Under the pieces are notes generated by a model. It saw only the letters and a program-made list of their open reading frames with translations. It was not told the origin of the DNA and did no database searches. Below are positions 9,330 to 20,148 of a stretch of 64,000 bases of DNA, piece after piece. Within the stretch, counting starts at the first letter, position 1; each line of letters opens with the position of its first letter. Origin of the DNA: Phialocephala subalpina (Eukaryota > Ascomycota > Leotiomycetes > Helotiales > Mollisiaceae); NCBI GenBank assembly GCA_900073065.1, contig FJOG01000006.1, positions 1,532,881-1,596,880 on the forward strand, in the 5' to 3' direction. Made by a program: the position numbers and the translations under genes.

Positions 9330-10500
9330 GATGCTTTGAATTGAAGAAGCCCCAAGTTTTCGGTTGCAGAGGACATCCGGGCCCATTTTCCGTATCCTTC
9401 TTGGAGTTCTTAGCATTGAGCAAGTACCAAGTTCCTTGATAACAGAGGGTTTGTGGAGACAGCTCTTTTGGATTCTTGTATCATGCTTAATTAAACCTTC
9501 TGGCAATGAGAAAGTCCCAAGTTCTTTAGCTGCCAAATGACCTTTGATACCAGCACTAGTATTCCTTAATAACCCTTGGGACTTTCGATGGGGAGAAAGT
9601 CCCAGGTTCCTCTATTGCAAAAGCCTTACGAAGCCAACTCGAATATTATCTAATCCCTCAGAAGTTTGGGCGATGAGGAAGTCACAGGCTCCTAGGGACT
9701 TTAGCATGGAGGTACATAAGATTCTGAAAGTAATATCAGATAGTAAGAACCTCACGATCTAGCATAACTGATTATTGTATCAAACGCAACCGCGAACGTT
9801 GAATTTCGAGGGAGAAAAAATGTCGTTCATGCCTAAGTCATATTTCGTTCTTCTTTCTTTCTTGCGCTCCTGATAATTAACATATAGATATCAAAGCTAA
9901 CCTGGACGCGTTTGTCCGTACACTGCCTGGGCAATTCATCGAGGTCTGAGAACTCGATATCTTACACGTTAAGCATAAATTCGAAACTACAGGTTCACGC
10001 CGCCATAACCAAGCAAAGTCCACTAGTGCGGATTAGGTTGCCGTTGTCAGCCAGGTCTCTGATGATATTGTACAACCTGTTGGCGAAACGTATAGAATGA
10101 ATTGACAGAATGGTCATGATGAGACCACTTTCATATTAGGAACTTTTAGTAATGAAAAAGTCTTAAATTGTATAGATCTTTAGCAAAACTCCTCGGTGAA
10201 CTTTGATATACTAGAAATTCACTTTCAAAGAAAATGTTCTTTACACTTTTTGATTCTATTTCGTAGACTATAGATAGAACTTATGAATATGAAAAAGTTC
10301 TATGATCTGTGGGATTTTGACCGGAAGCTACTCCGTAGTATTTGGGAATTGAGAATTGGGGACATCACATGGTCACGTGAAACGAAAGGGTGGATACAGG
10401 ACACCTGACTCTAATTCCTATACTAGAATTCAGATTTTGACTGCAAGAAGGTCCTAAAATATCTGGGACTTTGGCTAGGAGGTCCAATGGAACGTTTATG
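9330..10500. repeat. Diverged tandem repeat array with GGGACTTT hairpins
   Basis: Units contain GAGAAAGTCCCAAGTTCC-like cores. Cores begin at about 9422, 9512, 9598 and 9679, a spacing of 81-90 bp. At 9588-9603, GGGACTTTC pairs with GAAAGTCCC in a hairpin. Further weaker units at about 10141, 10290 and 10435 have the same skeleton with C replaced by T or G by A (for example AAAAAGTCTTAAATTG), which fits repeat-induced point mutation of duplicated DNA. A similar single unit occurs near 59.14 kb. No coding remnant was recognised. Confidence 0.6.
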
Positions 10501-10629
10501 TTAATCAAAACGAATCCCTAGGTAGAATCAAGCACATCGCAAAATCACATGAAATTCAGGGGAACAGATTTTGCAGGCAATTCATTTCTCAATTTGGGTA
10601 TCACTAGTACTATCTATCTCGCGTCTCTA

Positions 10630-12617
10630 CTACAATTTCTCAATCTCCCAAGAACCCAAGTTCTTTCTCGCCTTCTTTACCGGGCTATGGCCACGCTCGG
10701 CACTTCCCGGAGGAGAGACGCTCAATCGGTCCAACAAATCACCAAGACCCCTGGCGCTAGTCTTCTTTGGGCCGAATGGAGAGAATCGAGGCCTAGCGTC
10801 TTCATCGTCCGCAGCATAATCATCCTCCTCATCGTCACGAGCTCGCTTGCGGCCGCGGGGCTCGGGAGTTGTGGGGCGGATGGGGGCAATTTCGGCTAGG
10901 ATTCGCTCTCTGAAGAGGTCCTCATATTGACTGAGTGGCATGGTGGTTCTGGTGACCTCGTCGTAGACCCGCTGGTTCTGGGCTGAGTTTGGTGAAAGAC
11001 CCTGAGTCTCTGGGACTTTCTCCGTAGCACTGCTCTCCTCGACCGTGACCTCGTCGACGTTCATCTTCTCCCCACCTGCCTCCTCCGCAACCTTTTCACT
11101 AGCATCCTTCGGCTTCTCCTGCCACTCGTCGTACTGAGCTTCGCGACTGATCGATCGTTGGACATGAACGCTCTCCTTTCCAGGTCTAGACTTCCAGCCA
11201 TTATAATACTCCTTCTTCTCCTCCAGATGAACCCAATCCCTCGACTTCGCCTCATACTCATCCCATTCCTTGTAGTTCTTCTTTCGGTAGATACTTCGCT
11301 CAACACCCTGACTGCCGGCCTTCCAAGCCTTATAATGTTCATTGAGTCGAATGCGACGAACAGTCTTAGCTTGAGTACTCTCCCACGACTTCAAGAATCC
11401 AACCGTCTCGTAACAGATATCAAGAACTCGACCGCTATCCTTCTGCTTGGCTTTCTTAGGTTCAACCCAGGCGACAAATTTATCGCCGAAATGCTTGTAT
11501 CGAATCAAGACTTGGAGGTTCCCTTGGACCCAGGCGAGGTTTCGCTTTCCCCATTTGCCCTTGAATGCATGATTTGGAATCGGAAGAGCGAATGTAGCAA
11601 TGACGGAGAATTGTGGCATGCTACCTTCTTTAAGAGGGAGGAGGGGGTCTCCGACGTTCTTGGCTCGGAGAGCATCGGTCTTGCAGTCGTTTTCGCGCTT
11701 GGCTCGTCCGTCGAGTACGCCTTGGCGGTACTGAGTCCAATGTTCCTGGTCGGCTTTGCGGTTGGCGACTTTTTGTGTGGCTTGATTCCATGCTTGCTCA
11801 GTTTCTTGCTCGGCGAGGGTTTGGGCGCTCTTCTTTGGTTCAGATTCTTGAGCGGGCTCGGTATAGGGGTAGCCAGAGCTGGGCCATGTCTTGCAGTATT
11901 TGATACCGGCGGGTTGAGCTTCGGGGAGGAAGTCGAGTTGAGAAGTTGGCTTGGCTGGGACAGTCTTTTTGCCAGTAGCACGAGGTTTGGTGGCACCGAG
12001 GTTGCCGGATGGAGGGAGTGCAGGTGCAGTGGCAGGTGCGGCGAAGCCTCCATAGCCTCCAAAGCCTGCGAAAGATGTAGTAGGGTCCACGGTAGAACGA
12101 ATCGCAAATTTGGGGGTGGTGATAGTTTCGGTGGTCATCGGTTCAGCGTCGTCGGTCATTGGCGTATCTTCTGAAGGCAGCGAAGGGATTGTCTTGCCGC
12201 CAAATACAGGTCGGGGTGCCATGCCTAGTGGTTTGGAGGGACCAGCAGAGTTGGCTTGAGCTTTGGAAGCTGTTGCGGCCTTTTCTTTGTTGCTCTGGGG
12301 TCTGATTCCTGGGAACTTGTCGTCGGGTCCAACTGCTTGTTGTCAGTGACAATTCAATGCGCGAAAGGAAAGAATTGCGTACACAGCTTGTGGTGGATAA
12401 GTAACTCTGTCTTCCAAAGCTTGAATGAGTAGCCTTCCTCCGCATATTTCTTTGCGACATGCACAACAGCCTTGGTGGTGACGTCCTCGTATCGCTTGCG
12501 CGTAATCTTTGCCGGCTTCAATTTCTCGAGAATAATATTCTTGATTGATCGATACGGTCCAGTCGTAACTTGGACAGTATCCGCGGGTTTATTAGGTGGT
12601 GCCATGATGTTTGTCAT
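10630..12617 (-). CDS. Paralogue 3: unnamed domain plus degenerate YxxW repeats
   Basis: Exons 12383..12617 and 10630..12332 give 645 residues. The 50-nt intron starts GTACGC, has a CTGAC branch site and ends AAGCAG. The second ATG (12605, MAPPNKP) is an alternative start. The N-terminal 80 residues form a conserved-looking basic helical unit (ILEKLKPAKITRKRYEDV). A low-complexity Gly/Ala/Pro region follows, then the shared domain at about residues 318-415 (MPQFSVIATFALPIP, WVQGNLQVLIRY, VAWVEP, VLDICYETVGFLKSWES, LNEHYKAW). After it come three more short units of the Y-x-x-W type, spaced 25-35 residues apart. The C-terminus has bipartite-like basic stretches (RGRKRARDDEEDD, VKKARK), suggesting nuclear location. 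The function is not known to me. Confidence 0.75.
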
Positions 12618-15600
12618 GCGTTGTGTTTCTCGTGGTTGCGAATCTCGTTGACGTTTTGAAGCTCAAAATATCGAGGCGAGATATCTCGAAAATTATTTTC
12701 GGGATGTCAAATTAAGCTCAAGAAATTCACCTCTTAAAGGCGTAAAAGTGATCGCATCGAGTGCGCGTAACTTTTTCCGATGCCTCGACTTCTTTTCGTG
12801 TCCGACCTTGCAGCCATGGCTGCATCATCGCACTTTGATGCATTGCATCTCTGATGAGGCATGGCGGCGCACTTAGGTGCCTCAATGTCCCAGGCACTCG
12901 GACATTCTTGATATTTCCATGAGCACCGCACACTTGTTTGATGTCTATCTAGGACTGGCATCGAAGAATTTCTCTGCAAATCAAACAGTGATAAAGAAGA
13001 AAGCTAAACGGAAAGAAATTCTCTTCCTGCTCTTGCTTTTGATGGCTGACATCAACGCAGATATTTGATATGGCCATGAAACCCGCCACGCAATCCAACA
13101 TGAGCACAAAGGAAACAGAACTCTGGGAACATGCTCAACTATTCGAGAAGGAGAAAGCTCCAAGCCAGCGTGGCACGTTTCGATCTTCATGCCTTTGAAT
13201 TAGACTACCCACGTCGATGGTAGTGGACGCTATTGCCTTCTCGAGACTCTTGTGGGCTCTCGCAGAAGGGCTTATTACTCAAGTAGTGTTGGTGCTTCTG
13301 GGAATAAGCGCCGTTCATGTTATAGCAGCCAAAAGCGACTGCCTTGACCGTTTCGATCTGGCCTTTACAGCAAGCAGGCGCGATGATGGCTGTCCTGCGC
13401 CTTATGGCAAGCGGTGGCTCGTACGCTTGCACTTCACATCGCATTCATATTGTATCAACACTGAAAGTCGGGCAGATCGTTCTATTCTTGATGTTGGGAA
13501 AATGGGCCGAAATGATGTCCTCTGGGTTCTCATAAGTATGGGTGACTTCCGAGTCAGTAGAGGCTGCACGAGGAGCTAACTCTTCGAGATCGAGGCTTGC
13601 GGAGTCCAGCAAACTGGTCATCTGGAAAGATTATTATGGGCAGTGAGTAGCCGTCTTATGGCACTTCACGCATATTCGCCGTACCAGCAATCGGACAATT
13701 ACCCACCCAGTGGGTTGGGACTCGTCGACCTTGTGCGAGGGAGTGTTGGAAGCTTCTGGACTCGAAATGTGCCGATTTGTTGATATATACGATCGAGTAA
13801 TTATGCAATGAGGGGAAGTTGAACCTGTTTCGAGTCAGTCTCTACTCAGCGGTTGTCAGAGGAGGGGTTACTCCTTACACGGGCTGACGAGAGATGTCCA
13901 GATCTGTTCAAAGTCGAGGACTATGAAGGTTGTTGAGTGATCGATCTGGACAGCTGCTGAATATGCTGCTTGAAACCGACATTTAGATGATTCGTATGTG
14001 ACAGAAGTGGTTGTTGGGGATCAAGGCTTACTTTGCATCTTGGGGCAGACTGGGACTTCGAGAGATCGAATGCCAGATGACTCAGGCCTCGATCTTACCC
14101 CTGGCCTAAGCGAAGGCCCTCAACGTTGCTCGCTTCCGGAGTCCGGAAAGGCTTGAGAAAGGGAGTAGCTAGGCCTAATTGCCCACCTGCATGGAAACCA
14201 CGAAGTCTTCATGTCATTCCTGTCGGAATGCAAGCATGCTTCCAGGGTTCGAGTGATAAAGAAGCACGAGCACATCCGAAGTCGGAGATCAGCAGTGTAG
14301 ATAGGAGTCAGGGGAGCTGACCTAACAAAGAATATCTGTCAACGAGCCAGTGAGCATCGAAGCCGATGCCGATGAAGGGAAAAACACTGTCATTCCTGAC
14401 ATAAGCACACGTCTGTCAGTAAAAAGCCACAAATTAATACGATGCAGTGAAGGGCGTTGGCTACGCTAGTAGAACCATTTCTACGGTGGCCTTTTTTGAC
14501 TCACTCACCTCAGCACGGAGTTCAACAAACGACTTGTCGAGAGCAAGGCGCTCACCCACATCAATGTCCAAGCCAGCCCAGAACTGTTGGCATCGGTTTC
14601 ACGATGCGCCGCATCAATGTCCAATCCTTCCACCACGGTCTTGCGTGCTTTCGTATCCTGATGGATTCCATTATTCATAAACATGCTACGATGGAGAAAT
14701 TTTCACATGGTGGAATTGGATGTCGTGGTCACGACTCCTAAGAGCAGGAAGGAACGAGGCTCTGACCGTGTACGTCAAGTCTTAACGGTGTTGTGTCAGA
14801 GAATTCACGGTGTCAGGATAGAAATTTTCTCGACCCGCCAATGGCTGGAAGTACTCACCTTACGAGGAAAGGCTGGAGGCCAGATATATGGGGCACAGCA
14901 TACTATCGCATGTATTCTTGGTGTTCTCGGGCTCGGGGTTGGTCACGGAGTTCGGTTCAGAGCTCATGGCATCAAACCATCAGACGGTGAGATAATTTTT
15001 CCCTTCCATGGGTGATAATTGTGTCAGGAAATGCTGGGTACGTATGTCGTTTGTGCTGGGGGAAGGAAGAGTGATTGTGACGGTATCAAGTGCAGCGCAT
15101 GAGGGTGTTACGAGGAGTTTGGAAGGGCTCGAACAGGCCATTCTTCGACCAAAGGGGGTCGCTTGCCGTGTGCCCCCTATTGCAGTTCAAGGGGGGTGTC
15201 ATTTGAGATGCGGGATTAGAAATGCGGAGAAAGGGTGGTTGAAATGGTGACGGAGAAGGCTGAAGAAGTGCTGACCGAAACTGTGCTGACTGATCTCTCA
15301 TGTGAAGCAGCAGTGTGTGGCAGAAGGGCGGCCACTCACAGTGCTCCTCGTCGCAGCACTAGCCTCTCGGTGTGGGTCGTGCGTCGATCCTTGGCCGAAC
15401 ATGCAGTCGACAAGGCGTGGAGCCCGTTCGTCGGAATCACTACTGCGAAGATCCAGGATGGACAAATTTATTGAGCAAGTGAGTCAGGCGCGCGCTTTGC
15501 CTCTAAAGTAAACATGCTCAAGTCTAGTATCTTGAAGCATGCCTTATATAAAGGTTGCACCAGCCCCACGTTCCTTTTGTTGGTAAGAAATCAGCTCATC

Positions 15601-15766
15601 AACACCATATCAAGCCGTTGGTTTATCAGTCCTTGTGATACATTCCCCGCACCAAGGCTGCAACAAGACCAATTGTTATCAGAACCCTTGTCTGTTATCT
15701 ACAGCACTTTGCATTTTCTGGTCGTGAGACCTTCTTTTCCTTCCTACCTATCCTCGAAACATCAAA
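12618..15766. other. Gene-free interval
   Basis: A stretch of 3.1 kb in which I cannot support any gene on either strand. The longest frames (13217-13579 +, 14683-15015 +, 15008-15250 +) lack recognisable domains, convincing splice sites or favourable starts. A minus-strand frame ending at 13205 contains a CCKGQIETVKAVAFGCYN stretch resembling small secreted proteins. It has no ATG or signal peptide that I could join to it. An unannotated non-coding transcript or a lineage-specific gene is possible. Confidence 0.4.
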
Positions 15767-17296
15767 ATGTACGCAGCATCAATTCAGTCGACAACGGGCA
15801 CTCTTGCTAGCTATGCCAGGAAGATGACCCAGAACGGGAAGCCAGATATGGAAATCATTCTGGACAACCACACCGAGGGGAAGAAGTACACTACATTCGA
15901 TCCGTTGTCCGGCAGAGTGGAAATCACTGCTCCTCACGAAGCACGATTCGACGAGATTCAGATCACCTTGGAGGGGACAGTGAAGACTTTCGTCGAGAAC
16001 CTATCACCACACACCACGAGATCCAAAACGACAGCCAGACACAACTTCTTGAAACTGACCATGCCAATTCGAGAATCCGACTACCCACAACCACGAATCG
16101 CAGAGGCTGGTAGAACCTACACATTCCCATTCAACTTTGCCATTCCAGATCGGTTGCTCCCGAGATCCTGCTCCCACAACTGTACTGCAGATCATGTCCA
16201 TGAAGCACATTTACATCTACCTCCGACGATGGGCGATCGAGAAGTCATTGGACAGGACGATTTGGCACCGGAGATGGCGAAGGTTCAGTATGGCATCAAG
16301 GTCAAGGTCGTGAGAAACAGGGAGAGAGATGGACAAGAAGTGGTGTTGGTGGAAGGCTTGAGGAAGATTCGCGTCGTTCCAGCTGTTGCAGAGGAGCCGC
16401 CAATGAGTGTCGGGCTTGCAGATAAGGATTACGTTCTCTCGAAGACCAAATCTTTGAAGAAAGGAATGTTCTCTGGCAAGCTGGGCAAGATTACGGTCGC
16501 AGCGGCACAACCAAGCGCTTTGGTCCTCCCATCACCCTCTTCTTCCTGCTCTGTTCCAGACACCACCATGGCGACTGTCAACTTGAGATTCGATCCTCAC
16601 GAGGCTTCTTCTCAGCCACCAAGGTTGGGCGGTTTGACCACGAAGATAAAGGCATCGACTTACTATGCTGCTCGACCAGCTACAGACCTCCCATCACACT
16701 TCAACATGGTTCAGCAATTCGAGAGCACCAGAGGCGTTTACGATACCTCCGTTTCTCTCTCATCTCGCTGCGTCGAAGGAGTAGCCTGGACTCGACATGC
16801 ACCATCACCAGCTTACATACGACGCAACTCCGCATCATCATCAAGTTCATCCAACTGCTCAGACGAAGCGCATGCTCCTGAGCCAGCACCAAAAGATGGC
16901 AAGCCATACTACACAGCCGAGATCCTAGTCCCCATCACACTACCAGCATCCAAGGCTTGGATCCCGACTTTCCACTCCTGCATTCTCTCGAGGACATACA
17001 CCATAAATATGTCACTCACCATTCACACTCCTGGTACTGGCGTTCCCGCATCAACAGCTTCATTGCACCTCCCGATCCAGATTGCCGCTACTGGACACCA
17101 CACTCGACGGGCAACTTTGACCCCTGAGGAAGCCGCTACTGAACTCGCTGATGCACATGAGTTCTTCAGACCGAGAGTTATCGAGATGCCAAGCCCGGAG
17201 TTGCTTGGGAACAGTGTCTTGAGCACAGGAGCTGGGGAGTTGCCACCCAGTTATGAAGATTTCGCGCCTTTGCAACCTGTTGCTAGCAGATGTTGA
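15767..17296 (+). CDS. Alpha-arrestin-like protein with PY motif
   Basis: Single exon, 509 residues. The N-terminal half (about 25-215) reads as an arrestin-N-type beta sandwich: MEIILDN, YTTFDPLSGRVEI, FDEIQITLEGTV and TYTFPFNFAIPDRLLP. A second beta-rich unit (about 270-455) corresponds to the arrestin-C part. A PPSY motif (residues 493-496) lies near the C-terminus in LPPSYEDF. Known of the family: fungal arrestin-related adaptors use PY motifs to recruit the Rsp5/NEDD4 ubiquitin ligase to membrane proteins for endocytosis. The single PY motif at the very end fits an adaptor. The client protein is unknown. The ATG at 15767 is preceded by a pyrimidine-rich leader and AAA. Confidence 0.75.
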   Translation: MYAASIQSTTGTLASYARKMTQNGKPDMEIILDNHTEGKKYTTFDPLSGRVEITAPHEARFDEIQITLEGTVKTFVENLSPHTTRSKTTARHNFLKLTMPIRESDYPQPRIAEAGRTYTFPFNFAIPDRLLPRSCSHNCTADHVHEAHLHLPPTMGDREVIGQDDLAPEMAKVQYGIKVKVVRNRERDGQEVVLVEGLRKIRVVPAVAEEPPMSVGLADKDYVLSKTKSLKKGMFSGKLGKITVAAAQPSALVLPSPSSSCSVPDTTMATVNLRFDPHEASSQPPRLGGLTTKIKASTYYAARPATDLPSHFNMVQQFESTRGVYDTSVSLSSRCVEGVAWTRHAPSPAYIRRNSASSSSSSNCSDEAHAPEPAPKDGKPYYTAEILVPITLPASKAWIPTFHSCILSRTYTINMSLTIHTPGTGVPASTASLHLPIQIAATGHHTRRATLTPEEAATELADAHEFFRPRVIEMPSPELLGNSVLSTGAGELPPSYEDFAPLQPVASRC

Positions 17297-18239
17297 GATT
17301 TCAGAACAAGATTCAGAGAAAGAAGGTCAGAGATGATACATAAGACTGTGGTTTTTGGGAAGCGAGTTTGGAAATTTTTGCAAGGCGTTGAGGAGAGGGA
17401 AATTTGATTCTGGGTTTGGACTTGGATTTGATGGCGTTTTGATGGACTGGAATGACCAAGATTGAACTTCCTGAGAAGGGAAAATACATAAGGATACCCC
17501 GTATAGAAGTATACTCATAATAAAATAATGTTATTTCGTCTGATAACTCTCCCATCTCGTCTATATTTGCTCCTTGTGATCGTGATTCTGGAATGTTGTC
17601 TGGAGACGAGTTAATGTTGAGAGAGACGAAAGCATTTTCCGGAATTACTTCGCAAGATATTCGGTACTTTGCTCAATGTCATTCTCCCCCCTTTTCTCTT
17701 TTTTTAAAGACATGTTAATAAACTGATATAAGCCACATCATTTTTGCTCCCTGTAAGTCGTAACTCCGGAAGTGAAGGACCCACTCTTGGCCTCACTCTC
17801 CCCACGGGACTACCCGTGCGGCAGTCTTCACTTCCCCAGTTTCTTCTTACCTCAAACCTTCTCTTTCATCTTTATGCTTTCCATTAAAATGTCCCTCACG
17901 AATTCCGATAAGATGCGAACACACGATCGTCACACGAGACAGCCCACTCGTTCTTGGCCAGGCCAGCCCCTCGCTCACCGCCATCCATTCGGATGAATCC
18001 GCTTACGGGTACACAGCGAAACGTGCTTTGTGCCTGTGCCAACTCACAACATGATGACTGGCAGCATATTTGCTTCTGCCACTGCCGAACAGAAACACCT
18101 TTCTGTACCTCACCAGTATGCGACTTCGACCATGCGCATGCGATCGCCATCTAATCCACGGTATCTGAGCGGCGCTTTGCAGACAGACATCGCATCTGGC
18201 TCTGGCTTTTAACCTTAAGTGAGATCTGGTGGGGAGATC
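17297..18239. other. Intergenic region
   Basis: 3' flank of the arrestin gene and promoter side of the DUF7514 gene. Short frames only. A pyrimidine-rich stretch at about 17830-17890 could be a core promoter or 5'-leader element. No other structure is seen. Confidence 0.4.
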
Positions 18240-20148
18240 ATGGCAGCGGGCCCTTCCGCGACCGCGAATGCGACGGGCAGCGCGATCGATCCGAAGTTGT
18301 TCTATGGGTACCTGTTTGAGGCGGATAAGAAACCTACGAGGACGCTGGATGCGCTGTTGAGGGGGATCGCGGGGTATATTGTAAGTTTGCTTTGCGACAG
18401 AAGATACGACGGGAGGAGATGGGATGAAGGAGGAAGGCTGACGGGTGTCACAGAGCGAGCATATAGGTAATAAGGACCAGAAGGCTTTGACGCCCGATAA
18501 GTTGTCATGCTTCTACAAGGCTGTGGGAGGGAACTATGATTGTGCGTATTGACCCTCCTTGTCACCCTGAAGGATCGCAGATCTGCGAGGCAGCGAGGTG
18601 GAATACAAGGCTGACTGCTATCTTTCTTCAGCTCTCTTCGTCGAAGTCCCAAACCCGTCCATATCATGGATCTATGCCTCCATAGGCTGCCAACATACCC
18701 TCCAACCTACGGCCGATGATTTCCAACCTCCCTGCGTACCGGCGCTCACAACTCGAGGCTTTGTACGATGGCAGTCGATCGAGATATTGCTAGGACCCGA
18801 AGAACATGTCCCATTTATTCAAAACGCCGTCCGCGACTTCGCAATAAAACACCCAGATACAGGGGAGCTATTCCCCGGTCCAGTGCCAGAGGAAGCATTC
18901 CCCGCAGTCGCCGACCCAGAAATCGAAAAATGGCATGACCAATGTGCACAAGAATTGAGAAAACGAGCCACACCTTCAGAATCGGATTCAGACGCGAGGG
19001 AAAACAGGCCTGACCCACCGCCTAGACCGAAAGTCCAGGCTACGTATGCGCATGTTCGACCTCCGCGAGCAGGAGCACGACCTGGTACCGACTATTTCGA
19101 GCGAAGCACACACCCTGTACGAGACACGTTTGCTGCAGGAGCAGTACCGAGGCCGTTATATCAGCATGTTCATTCTGCGACTGGGCGGCCTGTAAGGCCT
19201 ACACTGAACAGGAGTCCAAGTCATCGAGCTCGCCAATTTCTAGCGCCTGAGGATTCAGCAGGTCCAAGAGTGGCGAGGACTAGAAGGAGGAGTTTCCCTG
19301 ACAATATGAATACGAGCCCAGTCGATTCGCCCAGTGTTGGGATGCCGCAACCTGTCGGGAGTCCCGCTGATGAATCACATGTGAGGAGGCATAGCCACCC
19401 ACGACGTGCGAGGAGGGGAAGTGTGAGCGGTGACGCGAGCAGTAGCGGAGATGGAGAGAGTCCACCTAGTCCTATGGATACGGAGAGGAGGAGAAGGAGA
19501 CGGAGAAGCGACTATGTTCGACCTCCCGAGGACTCTCCGCAAGCCCCGCCGGTCGGAGTGAGATACTCCGTTCCGCCTCAACCTCCACCTGGAGCTGTGC
19601 CGGCTGTTGATCCGAGGCTAAAACCTAGAGATCCAGTCCGAGATAGGGAACGAGGACGCGTGAGGCAGGAAGACGAAGAGGTAAAGAGACGAAGCTTCCC
19701 AATACCGATCGATCTGAGCGGGAAATTGAGTGCGCCGTTCTTGCTGGGAAAGAGGGACCGACACGCGAGAGTTGCAAGAAGTACTTCAAGAAGTAATGGG
19801 AATGTGAGGTGGAAAGATCTCGATAGCCCGGATCTATGGCGAAGCAGCGGTGGAAGCATGGAAGAGGACGACAGACCAGCCACGGGCCGAAGAAGCGGCG
19901 AATATAAGCGGCGAGAACGGGGAGACCCGAGATCGGATAGGCCTAGGATGCGCGACAGGAGAAGCAGCCATGAGGATAGCGCAAGGAGTCGTCACAGTGA
20001 TCGAGAGAGGGACAGAGATAGAGAAGGTGTTGAGAGGGTCGTGTCTGATCGAAGGAGTTTCAGGGACAGAGATAGAGACCGCGAGAGGGAGAGGAGGTAT
20101 GTTAGTCCACTTAGAGGGGTCGATGGGAGGCCCTATCCTGCTCATTAG
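18240..20148 (+). CDS. DUF7514-type protein with RD/RS-rich tail
   Basis: Exons 18240..18380, 18454..18541 and 18632..20148 give 581 residues. Introns start GTAAGT and GTGCGT and end CACAG and TTCAG, and phases agree. The N-terminal about 190 residues form the conserved domain: LFYGYLFEADKKPTRTLDAL, LTPDKLSCFYKAVG, then SIGCQHTLQP and GFVRWQSIEILLGPEEHVPF. This is the pattern I associate with fungal DUF7514. The remaining 390 residues are disordered, Pro/Ser/Arg-rich and end in alternating Arg-Asp/Arg-Glu blocks (RDRDRERERR), like spliceosome-associated RS/RD tails. The biological role of the domain is unknown. An RNA-associated nuclear location is inference from the tail only. Confidence 0.75.

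Larger units (their letters stand above)
8936..10629. other. Repeat-bearing spacer between paralogues 2 and 3
   Basis: This 1.7-kb spacer has no supportable gene. It contains a perfect inverted repeat at 9208-9232 and an array of diverged tandem units from about 9.33 to 10.5 kb. Base composition becomes visibly more AT-rich beyond about 9.7 kb. Short frames at 8901-9188 and 9240-9536 (-) are not called. Confidence 0.6.

Noticed and set aside
11158..12174. 338-codon plus-strand frame opposite paralogue 3
   Set aside because: It is the antisense shadow of the Lys/Glu-rich paralogue 3 coding sequence. The hydrophobic look comes from reading complementary codons.
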